Below are positions 37,440 through 50,300 of a stretch of 64,000 bases of DNA, piece after piece (position 1 is the first letter of the stretch; every line of letters begins with the position of its first letter). The DNA is from Trissonchulus latispiculum (lineage: Eukaryota > Nematoda > Enoplea > Enoplida > Ironidae). The stretch spans positions 1 through 64,000 of the forward strand of contig JASAND010027999.1 of the NCBI GenBank assembly GCA_030248195.1, in the 5' to 3' direction. Below the pieces are notes generated by a model. That model ran no database searches, was not told the DNA's origin, and worked only from the letters and a program-made list of their open reading frames with translations. The translations under genes were made by a program, and so were the position numbers.

Positions 37440-38336
37440 GTGTTGTTGTTTTGTTGTTAAACATTTATACAAACGTGAAAGCGCAACCCCCCAGAAGTTG
37501 AGAATTTTTTGCATTCTAGACATGAAAGCAATTTTTTTCTGACCACTTTCTGCGGTTTTAAATTATCTTATATAGTTGTCTTTTGGCTGGCGCCACGGTT
37601 TCACCAGATAAGGTATATAACTCAAGTCAAGCTGATAAAATTCAAACTAAGCAACGCAACATAGCTATGATAAAACGGGAGTCTGGAAGCGGTAGCCCCC
37701 AGCTAAAAGCTAGAGCTCCATTAAAAAAGTAGCACCAGTTTGGAAATTTTTAGAGCCATAATTTGGAAAGCGGAAGCAAAATTTCACTGAGCATTTGTGT
37801 ATGCATTATGAAATTGCATTTTGTAAAAAAGTGCATATATATGCACTAGTGGGGGGAACCTGATATTCTTTCATATCGAAATATCCGCATATTTTACGTT
37901 AACATACATATGTATATCCGGATATCCGGTATATATATATACGGATACGGTATATATATATATATATACGGATCCGGATATCCGGTATATATATACGCTG
38001 CGAATTTCTATCATACAGTCAAGCCACAACCTTTCATTCAGAAATATCAGAAATATTTTAGAACTAATTACTAGTTTACAATTATTTGAACATTTCGTCA
38101 AAAAAATCGCTAACTCAAATGTAAGCAGGAAGAAACGTCTATATACATGATTGAAAGTCAGCCATCCCCACCCCGCCCCATAATGCTACTCTCAAAAGAG
38201 AAAGAATGGTAAATTCGCGCCGAAGGCGTGAAAATTTTTGTTTTCCCTGCTTTTCTCCTTTCTGCATCTTAATTTGTCTTACCTTCGAAACCTGACAGGG
38301 GGGGGCGGCCGCCGCCCCCCCTTGGGTGCGCCCCTG
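37440..38336. mobile_element. Second copy of the 35949 hAT family, left end missing
   Basis: Collinear with 36115-37008: 'ccagaagttgagaatttttt', 'ggctggcgcca', 'agctaaaagctagagct' and the right terminus GGGTGCGCCCCTG at 38336. An AT-rich insert with 'ggatatccggtatatata' repeats lies at about 37860-38000. The left terminus is not found, and the bases after 38336 do not recur on the left. Confidence 0.75.
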
Positions 38337-38460
38337 CCCACTACCCAGTATATATTTCTTGCAGGAATTTAATCAAATATATACTAAACTTTTCAAATTC
38401 ATGCATAAAATATGGCAAATTTGACGGATGTGGACCAGATATCATTTACCCACTACGTAC

Positions 38461-39675
38461 TTAAGGGGGGGGGGGTCGCTTTGGGTCAAAATCGATAGTC
38501 ACGGATTTCGCTCATTTTCACACACAATATAGGTAGATATGTTCTCAAAAACAAGACAAAACATTAGAGTTCGAAATCAAACTGTGGCAGAGATATTCAG
38601 CTATAAAGTTGGAAAACTTGAAAATCACTGTGATTCGCCCTCCAAGGTCATGCTGAGACAGAACGGCTGCGTAATTTGGGTCAACTAATATGGTAAGTCA
38701 ATTCTGTGGGTTGGCTAATATTTTAATACTAAAACGACTCCGGGATATCCAGCCAGTCGTTCACACTACATTTTTCAATTGTGAACTGACCCTTGTGCCC
38801 TCAAACTTTAACTTGCCCTAACTTTCAGATACTACATTTCAGACACATAGTTCTATTAGAAAAGTTGCTCAGCTCATCAGTAGCTATCGAATGATACCCA
38901 ATTTGTCTATATTTTGAAAATTTCAAAAATTGACTTTTGTGACCTATAGGAGATCAAAGGAGCCGATACGACAGAAAAGTTCTACCTTGAAGCATTTGCT
39001 TTCTGCATAATGTTGTCCGGCAGGCATTAAGAGTTTTATATGCCAATTTTGGTGACATTCGAGAGGGTAACGAGTGAGAAATTATTAAAAGAGCGTGAAA
39101 AGTGTGCAAAATGATGAATTTTGGCAAAATTAGCACATTTTGTGGCAAGTTTTTTGAGAGCACTACAAACGGTAGAAATTTGCAACTACTGTCATAAGAA
39201 TTCTGTGTATGCGTAGAGTGCAACTATCTATAAGCGATTTCTGTAGCTTCTGCCAATCGTGCAGGAGAGGCGAAAATGTTTTGCTGGTCCTGTTTTTCGT
39301 GGTACAAAAAGCACCAATTTTCCGAAATTTTGACTTTGAAAAATCGCCAAAAATCCGATACTCAACAGAATTGTTCCAGAATGGTTATTTGCACTCTCTG
39401 GTATGTCCTTAACATGTACAACAAGGTTGCAGCGCTGTATCTTGCATACAGCGAAAAATTTTTCTGCCACAAGCTTTTTAACCTAACTTTTTCATTTTCC
39501 GATGTTTAACACATGTCGAGGTCACATTTGAAGGGCTCTACAGACCGATTGAAACAATATTACGCAAAACGCACCTGTCTTGTTTTGGGGACCCATTAGG
39601 ACTACAAAATATGTGAAAATGAGCAAAATCGGAGATAGTCGAAAAATCGGCCAAAAAGCGACCCCCCCCCCTTAA
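38461..39675. mobile_element. piggyBac-like MITE flanked by TTAA
   Basis: TTAA occurs at both ends (38461-38464 and 39672-39675), followed inward by a G-run and GTCGCTTT on each strand. Subterminal parts also pair: 'gctcattttcac' near 38510 with 'gtgaaaatgagc' near 39613, and 'aaaacaagacaaaac' with 'tgtcttgtttt'. It is about 1.2 kb with no transposase. TTAA targeting is the piggyBac hallmark. Confidence 0.75.
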
Positions 39676-40129
39676 CCTATCATGAAGATGTATTTAATCA
39701 AATTAAGGTATTATATAAATCTGGGCTAACAGAATATTGATCTGAGTGATATATTAGAACAGATAGGTTTGATAAGAGCAAAGAAAACAGCTGCAGGTGT
39801 TAAAAGTTTACATGGAATAGATTTAGCGGAAATGTAATATTTAATTGAATAATTAATACCAAGTACGAAATTTAAAACGTTTTGCGAAATTAATTCTTAA
39901 ATGTATTATAGAGTTGTATTTAATTTTTCTTATATATATTTAGAAAATGGACAAGTTTAAACTGTCTCCAGAAAAAAAGAACCGTCTTGAGAAGTATAAG
40001 AACGCAGCCTTGAGAAAATTGAAACATTTTGAAAACAGGAGTACGACAACTATATGTAAAATTCATTACAGACTTACGTGCTGTAAGGAGAAATCGCGGA
40101 ATTCACAGAAAAATCTTACTTTCGAATTT
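39676..40129. other. No gene supported
   Basis: A short open frame from 39947 begins MDKFKLSPEKKNRLEKYKNA, which could be a lone exon, but it soon enters G/C-run repeat DNA. Confidence 0.35.
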
Positions 40130-40625
40130 TTCTTACTGGCTTTTTCCTGCAGGGGGGGGTGGGTGGGGGACCCCCAGAAATTCGTCCCACCCCCAGACTT
40201 GGGTCGCCCCCCCCCCAGAATCGCCTCACCCCCGAATTCGGGCCTTCCCCCCCCCTCAGAACTCTAAAATGCCCGGAAAAATAGGGTTTTGAGGGTAAAT
40301 TTTGAAAATTTTTTCCGGCCTCGCCGGATTTTTACCCATTTTTAAGCATTTTTTAGCTATTTTAAGCTTAAATTTAAGATAAAAATAGTTAATTTTAAGC
40401 TTAAATTTAAGATAAAAATAGTTAATTTTTTAGCGTAGCAGCAAAAAATAGCTATTTTTAGGCACCTGGAGGGGGCCCAGAGTCCCCCCCAGAAATTTTT
40501 GCCTAGGAAAAAGCCGGTCTTAGCACCTTCAAAGCTTGCACAAGGCTGCTCCGGGTACCCGGAGCCGGAGCTCCGGAGCAGAAGTCCGCTCCGGAGCACC
40601 GAAAATCGGAGCTCCGTCGGGGTCC
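40130..40625. repeat. G/C-run repeat, ends undefined
   Basis: G-runs and C-runs alternate with TTTTTAGC-type AT stretches, including a tandem 'ttaagcttaaatttaagata' pair near 40365-40425. The end near 40625-40685 (a trinucleotide-poor 'gagtaccagcaaaaatttca' stretch) is inverted at about 43900-43960, inside a Suv3 intron element. Confidence 0.5.
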
Positions 40626-40684
40626 GGTGCACGTCACTAGTGAGTACCAGCAAAAATTTCAATTTTGGTCCGGAGTTGTCCGAG

Positions 40685-40890
40685 CATAGGTTAACGCGGG
40701 GGGGTCCAAGCCCCCCCCAACCCGGACAAGGCACAAGCCCTATCGCCGTTGGGGACAAGGGGTAACGAAAAATGGCCAAGGGGTAACCAAAAACAGCCGG
40801 AAAAAAATTAGTTTTTACAGTACAATTTCAAAAAATTAGCCGGAATTTTTAGCTAAAATGTTTAATTTTTCGGAAAAATCGGGCGTGATT
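40685..40890. mobile_element. Truncated hAT-type MITE (CATAnnTTAAC family)
   Basis: Begins CATAGGTTAACGCGG, then 'cccggacaaggcacaagcc' and 'ggccaaggggtaacc'. It stops where an arm of a Tc1-like element ('tttgtgaacattgctata', about 40893-40914) begins. Confidence 0.65.
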
Positions 40891-41045
40891 TTTTTGTGAA
40901 CATTGCTATATATATACCTGCAGAGTACACACCTTTATTGTTTCGATGACGATGGGACTTCAGTTGCGAAAATGCCAGCAAAATTTCTATTTTTGATTTT
41001 TTAAATTTTATAAGATTTTGATTTTTTGATCTTTCAGTTTTTCAG

Positions 41046-41376
41046 ATGCCAACATCGTGTCTACATACAAGCACTTTCTCCGTTTGTTTATCCTATGCCC
41101 GTACCAGCGGTTGTCGTTTTTCTTACCGGTTCTTCAAATGGAGTTCTGCTAGTCAGCGAGGACGCAGCAATCGTAGGCTCCCTCCGCGGGATTTTGCCCA
41201 TAAAAATGGGACTACGGATACTGATGGGCAACCTGGGTCATATTGTGTAAACAATAATGGCAACGGAATTGGGCGGTTATCACTAGTTAGCCGCCCAGAT
41301 ATCAGCGACATTGTAGTGCCCGTTAGCGTACGTGCTGTTGTTAATCCTGATGACATTCGCGTAATGGAAGACTTAG
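41046..41376 (+). CDS. SUPV3L1: Suv3 coding exon 1 (targeting peptide)
   Basis: Begins [13 protein letters not shown] and ends after IRVMEDL with one base of the next codon. The donor is GTAGGT at 41377. The basic, acid-free start supports mitochondrial import. The part [13 protein letters not shown] matches the position of the variable N-terminal segment of Suv3 proteins. This exon is the least certain of the six. Confidence 0.75.
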
Positions 41377-44300
41377 GTAGGTGAAGTATTAACACTGTGT
41401 TACATGCGCGTAGCCAGAGTGTGGGGCAGGGGGCATTTCCCCGCCCCCCTCCCCGAAATCGGAGACAAAAGAAAATTTTTAAGGCCATTTGCGGCGATTG
41501 CGATTGATTTCCGAAAACAATTGCGCCTGCGGCGTTCTTTTTACATAAAACTGCACTAAAACACTGAACTGTATATACTTGAATCAGGCGCTAAACAGTT
41601 CATGGGAAAATTTCGAAACATTTTTGGCTTGCCCCCCCCTTGAATTTACCTATTCCTTATTTTCTACCCTCTTTGGGTCTATCACTGCCCTTAAGTGGGC
41701 TTTTATATTTTTTATATTTTTAATTATTGATATTTATTTTACTTTTACCCTTAAATGGGTCTATCACTGTCCTTAAGTGGACTTGAGTCTCTTTCTCTCT
41801 CTATCAAAAAATTTTTTATATTGAGTGTGGTTGACACTAAATATTTTTGGTATATTTGATTACTCAATTTTCTTTTTCTAATTATCGTGAGATGCCAAAA
41901 CTTAGCAGTAAATTATTTTAGTAAGCGCTGGCATTTTTTTAGGGTTTTGAAAGTGGGGGGGGGGCTTCGCCCCCCCCCCTAGGGAGGGGGAAGTGGGGGG
42001 GGGCTTCCGAAAAGTGGGGGGGGCGAGTCCAAGGTATAAAATACCAAAATTTTTAGCGAAAAATTAGCATTTTTTAGGTAAAAACACAAAAAAATCGCTG
42101 TTTTTAACCTTAAAATTAACTTATAAGTCCATAATTTAGCTAAAAATTGAGAAAATTTTTGAAAATTTGACCTCAAAAACCTAATTTTTCGACACTTTTG
42201 GGCGACCCCCAAAAAAGTGGGGGGGGGGCTTGCCGAAAAGTGGGGGGGGCCCCCACCCCCCCCCCACTAAAAAAATGCCAGAAGCGAAAAACTACCTCTT
42301 GTCAAATTTGGCATAGACAATGATAATGCATTACAGAATAAGGCGTCGACTCTTCTTTTTACGGTGTTTTGATCAGTTATCAAACATCGTACTAACAAAT
42401 TCCGTTATTTGGCTGCTCTCTGGATATAGTGATTGCAGTACGTAGTGTTCTCCAGCGCTACCATTAATCCAATTGGTGTCTGTGTCTCAAGTCCGCGGCC
42501 TGTCTGTGAAGAAAAAATGAGCTCAGCAATGTCCTGAAAGGCAGATCATCCAATTTCTAGGATTTCTTTTTCTTTTTGTTCTCACCTCTCCTACCACAGG
42601 GGACGCTGGAGCATTCTTGACACGCAGACGGGCTGATCCGACTGCTTATATGACAAATCGTGCCAACTATGAAAAGTGTATGCTTATTGAAAAACTTTAT
42701 CAAACTGCATCGAAACGTAGTAGCAGCTGCTAAGCACTAAAACCATCCATAAATTTGGCATATACGTATATATACCTGAACACGAAGTGGCATTTTCTTG
42801 TGTTATACCAAGTAGCCCTGAAAGTAAAACTTGGCGGGTTGGTTTTCCCCGGTTTACTATAGATGCCTGCCTTGTTTTAGCCAGATTAGAATGAGTCTCT
42901 TTTCAAGTTATCACTCATGCATGAAATGTTATAGATGCCAAGTCTTAAATAGTCCTTTGATTTGTTTTCTATATGAATCATACTTCCTAGGTAATTTAAG
43001 TTTGTTTTGTAGGCGGAAGTCTTTCACGCAGGGATATCGTTCAAAATTTAAATCGATTCATGCGTCGACCGGAAATCCTTCGCTTGGCAGAAGAATATTC
43101 CATTGATTCCCGTCTTTTTCAACAGGCTATGGTATCGTTTCGTCGTTTTTGTCTTGAGTCTGCGCCTTTGCCTCCTGAATTGCACATTGTGTTGGCCGAC
43201 ATTATCAAGGGAGCGCGTCACATCGACGATCTGTTTCCACACTTTTTGCATCATGCCAAACTTGTCTTTCCTCATCTGGAGTGCATTAATGATCTGCGCC
43301 AGATATCTGACCTCAAAGTGCCTCATAATTGGTATCCGGAGGCTCGGGCCCTTCAGCGACGGATCATTTTTCATGCTGGGCCGACCAACAGTGGTAAAAC
43401 TTATCAGGCCCTAGAAAGTTTCCAGGCGGCCAAATCAGGCGTTTACTGTGGGCCACTGAAGCTGCTGGCAAATGAAGTTTACTACAAGATGCTAGCGAAA
43501 GGTACGTATATACTTGTGTAAGACGTAGAAGTCGAAGTACCTCAGTTTTTTGCATGTTGGTTTTTAATGCCTACATGGTGCATGTTGCACCATGTAGGCA
43601 TTTCTAATAATTTAGATGTACTATTGGGCTTGTCAGGAAATACTATCCTATTTCGCTAACGGGGCAGCTTTGAACAAATTTATGTGGTTGTAATCGTCTG
43701 TCTGTTTGGTATATAGCAATGTTCACAAAAAGTGATCCCAAAAATTTCCAAAAAGTCACCCACCTAGAGACGGCTAAAAACAAGCCGCATGCGGAAAATT
43801 TTTTCCATAGTAATAGCCACAAGACCCAACCTTAACATATGTAAGTTTGGCTGCCGAGGCCCGACTCCTCCGACTAGGGTGCCCAAATGAGTCGACCCAC
43901 CCAAAATCCGACCCTCGGACAACTCCGGACCAAAATTGAAATTTTTGCTGGTACTCACTATGGGCTTTGCGCAACTACCTCATATCCATGTGCCATGTCC
44001 TAACTCTAAGCCAACCATATGTTGAACCCCCTGCCATGTCTTCTGGCTTCGCCACCGGCGGGTGATTTTTTTGTAAACAAATTCAAAAAAGAAAAATCAC
44101 TATCGACTTTTTTGTAAAATGCCTCTGGGCAACTGCTAGGGCAAAACTAATGTCAAATTTGAGCTCAGCACCCGAAAATCATATATAGCGCATGTTTTAG
44201 TTAGGTATCTCAATCCCCTTCTGGCAGACCATCCGCCGAAGAACCCGGCCCAGATCCCCTGGATTTTGGGGTGGTCAGGACCACCTATCTGGGCAAAAGC

Positions 44301-47300
44301 TACCTAAAAACTAATGCCAAATTTGAATTCTACACACCGCAAAACCTATGTAGGCGAATTTTTAGACTTCTGGGACCTTGACTTAAAATTTTTGGCCAGC
44401 CACGTGACCTCGGCCCAGGTCACGTGACCCTAGGCCAAGTCACGTGACCATTCGCATCCAGATGCGAAATTACTCCACCAAATTATTTGTTCTGTGCTTA
44501 CTAGAGCAACAGAATACAAAATAAGTGATCCTAGCTTCTTCATATCAGCAATCAAGGTCCAGCATATTGGCCTGGGTACCCACTTTGGTCCCGGGGGCCG
44601 AGAACCAAATTTCTAAGTTCAGCCTTCGCAAAAGAAACTTGAGTTCCAAATTTTTTTACATAATGACAGTTTGGACTATACTCTATTTATACCTATCTGC
44701 ATGAAAAGAAAAATTTCCTAGCTATATCATGAGATCAGATCCGGTGGTGATTTTTTTTGTGAACAAGTGATTTTTTGTGAATTCGGTCACAAAAAACCAC
44801 AAAAATTTATTACTCACGCTACACAAGGGCTACCGGCATGAAATTTGCACCGTACTTAGAGGGGTCACTACCGTTCCATACGTGTCAAAAGTTTTTCTAT
44901 CGGACTTCATTTGCGAAATTGCCAGCAAAAATTTGATTTTTGATTTTTTGTGAACATTGCTATATAGGTGTGTTGTATTTGAGAAAATTTGTTTTCGGAG
45001 CCATTCGTCACTCACTGCGTGAGTTTGTAAAGTAGTGAGACGCTTTCAGACTGTCCTTGTGATTTGGTAACTGGAGAAGAACGTCGCTGGTACCATGACG
45101 ATCAAGCGCCATGCTCCCATATAGCCTGTACCATTGAAATGCTCAATACCCGTACGCCTTATGAAATAGCTGTAATAGATGAAATACAGATGATGCGTGA
45201 TATACAGCGAGGGTGGGCTTGGACGCGAGCACTTTTAGGAGTCTGTGCCGAAGAGGTACTATGTTTGTAAAATTTGACTGAAAGTTTTTACTTCCGTTTT
45301 AGTACAGTTTTGCGAAGAGAAGCCTGTGTTTTCTTTTAGGTTTCTACTCTATATTGTATAAAGCAATGTCAGCAAGTCTAAGTGGGCTAAATTATTAATC
45401 TACAAAACAACACGTATATATATAAAATAACAGAAGCAGTATGAAGTTTATGAGATTCCGTATTTCAATCATCTATCTAATATATACGTATTTTGTCTGA
45501 ATTTCCAAAAACTGTATATATACCACTGATGTGTTTTGCAGCACAGCGTGCTTTGCATTGGTTTTCTAATGATTATGCAGTTATGCACTATAAGCAAGCT
45601 GTCTCCAGTTGCAAAATACTTGACTGTATATCGATCTGTGTCTAGTTGACAGGGTTTTTTTGTGCATTTTATTGTGCATATGCACACTTTTTTCCAAAAT
45701 GCACACTCAAATTTAAAAATGCACACATAAATGCACAGTCAAATTTTGCTTCCGCTAACCACAAAATGCTCTAAAAAATTTCCAAAGTGCTTAAAATATT
45801 AAAAAAGCTCTAGCTTTTAGCTGGGGGCTGCCGCCCCCAGACCCCCGCTTCCCTTACTATTTTTCGGTCATGGCATGGCCGCAACGACCTTACTTTGTTT
45901 TATTCTTCTTTACTAAAGCCACTAATTAATTATTGAAATATTTTTGCTATAGGTTGTAAGTATTTATACATATTATGTATTTAAGTAAGTATTTATACGT
46001 ACTGTGCGTTCCTTCATCGTCAAAAATAAACGGCTGAAGCCAATTTCTCTTAAACTATTTCTTTACATTTTCTTCCTCTACAACGGTTCGTCGCGTACAA
46101 TGCTAGCTCTCATTTCAGTTTATTAATCAGTTAAAACGGTAAGAAATTGTTCATAAAAGGTTCTTTCGTGTCCAACATTCCAAAAAATTCTCAGCTTCTG
46201 GGGGACTCCGTCCCCCAGACCCCCCGGCATCGAGGCATCAAATTTCTTCTTTATATAGATATTAGCGGGGCTGAACTACATCAATCCGCAATTTCTTTGA
46301 ACTTTGAAATTCTTGAATTATATATATACATAATTATATATATAAGTACGAATATATAATTTGGCAGTAAATTGACAACCCTATCTTGATTTTATGTTCT
46401 TCACAATTTTTAGCTTGTATATGATATCAAGAGTACATAATACATAAGAGTGTGACAAGCGTCACACTCTTATGCAGTTAAGGCCAAAACTATGCTATGC
46501 GCGCTATCGGCTTACCCCCCCCCCCCACAAATTGACCCCCTCTCACTCCGCCCCTATATGGGTACATAGTTCCAAACGGGGGTCGCTCACTCGCTTAGTA
46601 TATTTTGTACATGCACATGTTAAACATACACGCTTGCACCCTGTTCCCAAATTAGGCCTTGGTTAATTACAACGTGTAATTATGCAATTAAGGCCTAATT
46701 TGGGAACAGGGTGCAAGCGTGTATGTTTAACATGTGCATGTACAAAATATACTAAGCGAGTGAGCGACCCCCGTTTGGAACTATGTACCCATATAGGGGC
46801 GGAGTGAGAGGGGGTCAATTTGTGGGGGGGGGGGGTAAGCCGATAGCGCGCATAGCATAGTTTTGGCCTTAACTGCATAAGAGTGTGACGCTTGTCACAC
46901 TCTTATGTATTATGTACTCTTGATGATATGTATATATAGTTAAGAGGTTCACTGCATTGCAGATGTCAAAACCCGACACCTACGTATATACGTTAATTTG
47001 TTAGTTATGCATTTGCGTAAATATCAGTATACACGTGTGCTAACCAGTTAAGATCTAAAATCATGATTAAAACAAACATTAACTATATAAAGTGTGGGAT
47101 TCCAGTTAAAGCAAAAAAGTAGGTAGAATACAAATTTACGGCCAAAAATGTACGTTATAGTTCAAAATAAGCAATTTTTAAAAATGCACACATTTTTTCC
47201 AAAATGCACACTATTTTTTAAAAATGGACAAAAAATGCACACTTGTCCGCGACCAAAAAAAACCCTGCTAGTTGAGTCGACTGCGAATTTCAATGAAACA

Positions 47301-50300
47301 TTGCGTATTGGTTCTTTTTCAGGTGCATTTGTGTGGAGAGCCTGCTGCAATTGATCTGGTAAGGGATTTGCTTCATCCTATCGGCGAGGAGGTGGAAGTG
47401 CGGCACTACAAAAGGATGACCCGACTTCGGGTCTCTGATACTCCCTTGAGATCACTGAAATCAGTTCGCCCGGGAGACTGCATCGTCTGCTTCAGCAAAA
47501 ACGACATCTATAATGTTAGCCGTCAGCTGGAGCGGCAGGGGACACAGGTGGCTGTGATTTATGGTAGCTTACCGCCAGGTATATACTCAAGCTTGCGTGA
47601 TTGATTGCAGGTTACTTGCTAGATAAAGGGTACTTTTAAGGATTTTTCCCCGGGGGGGGCTTCCCCTGGCTGGCTGGAATTTCAGGGGAGATTTTTAACA
47701 AAAATTAGCCAAAATTTGTTATTTTGCAATTAATGAGCCAAAAATTGCTATTTGTTGCGTATTAACTCCGCCGTAGCCGGTCCCAGCAGGTAGAAACGCA
47801 AAACGTTCTAAAAAATGCCTGGATTTAGGATAAAATTAGTCATTTCTACGAAAAAAATCGCCGGGAATTTTTTGAAATTCTCTGCCTTGTAGCAATGCTC
47901 TGTCTCGGCACTTCTGATACTTTTAAAGTAAAGTAAAGTAAAGTAAAGTAAATTTATTCGCACGACACAGTTACACACGTACAAAGTAGTGAATAATAAA
48001 TTTATTAGTTATTATAAGTCTTTCGGAGCAGTAGAATTTAGGGTTTCGCTTCCAGTCGTAGTATCAACATTCTTATCAGCTTCAGCGAGAATCTAAGACA
48101 ATAAAAAGAGACAGAAAGGGAAATAATGTGCATCATTAAAGCGCGGAACTGTGAAGGTGCTGGAGGGTGTGAACCTTGGTACGTGTATATAAGTAGGAGT
48201 AGATGGAATCAATGTGGAACAAGCATCAGTTCCGCACTTAGTATTCTGGAGACAGTGAAGGGTTTCGTGCTCTGAAAAACCGTCATCAGTCGAGTTGACA
48301 CTCCTGGCCGCTGGATGGCTTTACACTGGTTTTCCATGTTTCTGTAAAGATAAAGAAAATGTTTACCTTGGTTCATCTTTATTGATACTGCCGTTGCAAA
48401 GTTTAGAAACTAGTCATTGCATTGGCCGTTGGTTACGTCTAGGACCGAACAATTAGTTTTTATTGTTTAATATTATTTTTATCATTCCCACCACTTATTT
48501 TGTAAGATAAAAGTTAATTAATTATCATTAATTATGTATTTGGCCCACTTATTGGTATTGTTTTGTAGTTCACGGATTACGTTTATGCTGCATAGCAGGT
48601 GGCATTTAAATTATCTCTGTCGGAAAGCAGTAAATGTTGGCCTTATTTCGTACCTTCTTTACTTTAGGAACAAAGCTCGCTATGGCGCAGAAATTTAATG
48701 ATCCGTCTGATCCCTGCAAAGTCATGGTGGCTACCGACGCCATTGGGATGGGCCTGAATTTAAGCATTCAGCGAATTGTGTTTCATACTTTGACCAAACT
48801 AATGCTGTTGGACTCGGGGGAAAAAGAAATTGAAATTTTGTCGACATCACAGGTTGTGTTTTGTGTTTTTGTAGATTACACTATTGTCCTGCTACTAAAT
48901 GTACACCACAGGAGTCTGCTTTTTGCAAAAATTTTCTAAATGAAATCTAGTTGCAGTTAAGTTTGGTAGTGATAGAAATGCAAGATACGTATTTGGGAGC
49001 CCACACCTCCCCCACTAGTGAGGTTAGGTTAAAAAGGGACCTTAAGTTGTCTTAAATCACCCTCGATGCAGTAAAATTATTCTGTTTCCTATACATATGC
49101 TGTTGTAACAAGCTTATAAAGTGCTCAAAAATTTTATTTTAGCACCAAAAAACGGTTCTTGATTTTTGAATAAAATAATTGTTTTAAATAATTTTGAATT
49201 TTAAGTGGGGAGGTACCCGAAAAGTGGGAGCCCCCATCCTCTAAAGTAAACCATGAATGTCTGTGTTTTCATTGTGCCAAAACTAATGCTGTTCTGGTCA
49301 TTTATGTGTGGGGGGCTAAAAAGTCTGGCAGTACTGGTTTTTCCTAGGCCAAATTGTTTTGAACAGCTATTTCCAACAGCTGAGGCAAAAATGAACATTA
49401 AATTTAACGCCAATTAACGCCAAATTTACTTAAATTTAAGCTTGAAATCGCTAAAAACTGTCTAAACATTCGGCGAAGCCGGAAAAGCGAAGTGAAGTGG
49501 GAGGGAGGCACAAATCCTGACTGGGGAGGGACCGATTCACATACGTACTGCCACTAGCGTAGATACGGGGGGGCGGGTTTTGCCCCCCGAAATGGTTTTG
49601 CCCCCTGAAAAAAATTGGCCAGAAGAAAAATTTTAAACCCGCGCGGAGCGCGGGCGATTAAATTTATCATAAACACAAAGAAATTGTATTAAAATGCCCC
49701 AAAAATTAGTGCATTTGAACTTCATTGAAAAATTTTCGCCCCGTCGGCGCGACTTCATTATTAGCATATACTGTATATAATTAAATCTTTACTTGTTTGC
49801 TTTACTTTGCTTTGCTTTGCCAGCTTTTTAGTTTCATAAACTGCATTATTGCAAACATCATTGTTTTAAATGGTGGATATATATACTTTGATATGTGCTG
49901 CTTGGAATATCCTGTACATAATGGGTGCATCCAGTTTTCGTACGATACTATAAAAGTGGAAAATATATAGCAAATTAAACTACAAAATTTGGTTTGGGAA
50001 TTGATAATATATAATGCAAAGAATTCAATGTTTCAACAGAGTTTTAGTGGTGAAATTGAAAAATTTTCTCAACTTCTGGGAGGCTCCGCCCCCCAGACCC
50101 CCTTTTGGGTTTTAGCATGCCGCTTTCGGCTACAATCTATTCAAGCTAAGAACCTTAGAAATTTTGTGCTCAGTGTTCATACAATTGTTGAGCAAAAAAA
50201 TTTTACCCCCCCCCCCCGGACTTCGGTCCAAACCGCCCCCCTGAAAATTTTTTGTATCTACGCTACTGCGTACTGCTGTAACTTAGCTAAATGTAACCTA

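Noticed and set aside
46472..46878. Identical open frames on both strands near 46.5-46.9 kb
   Set aside because: They are mirror products of the exact foldback arms, not two genes.
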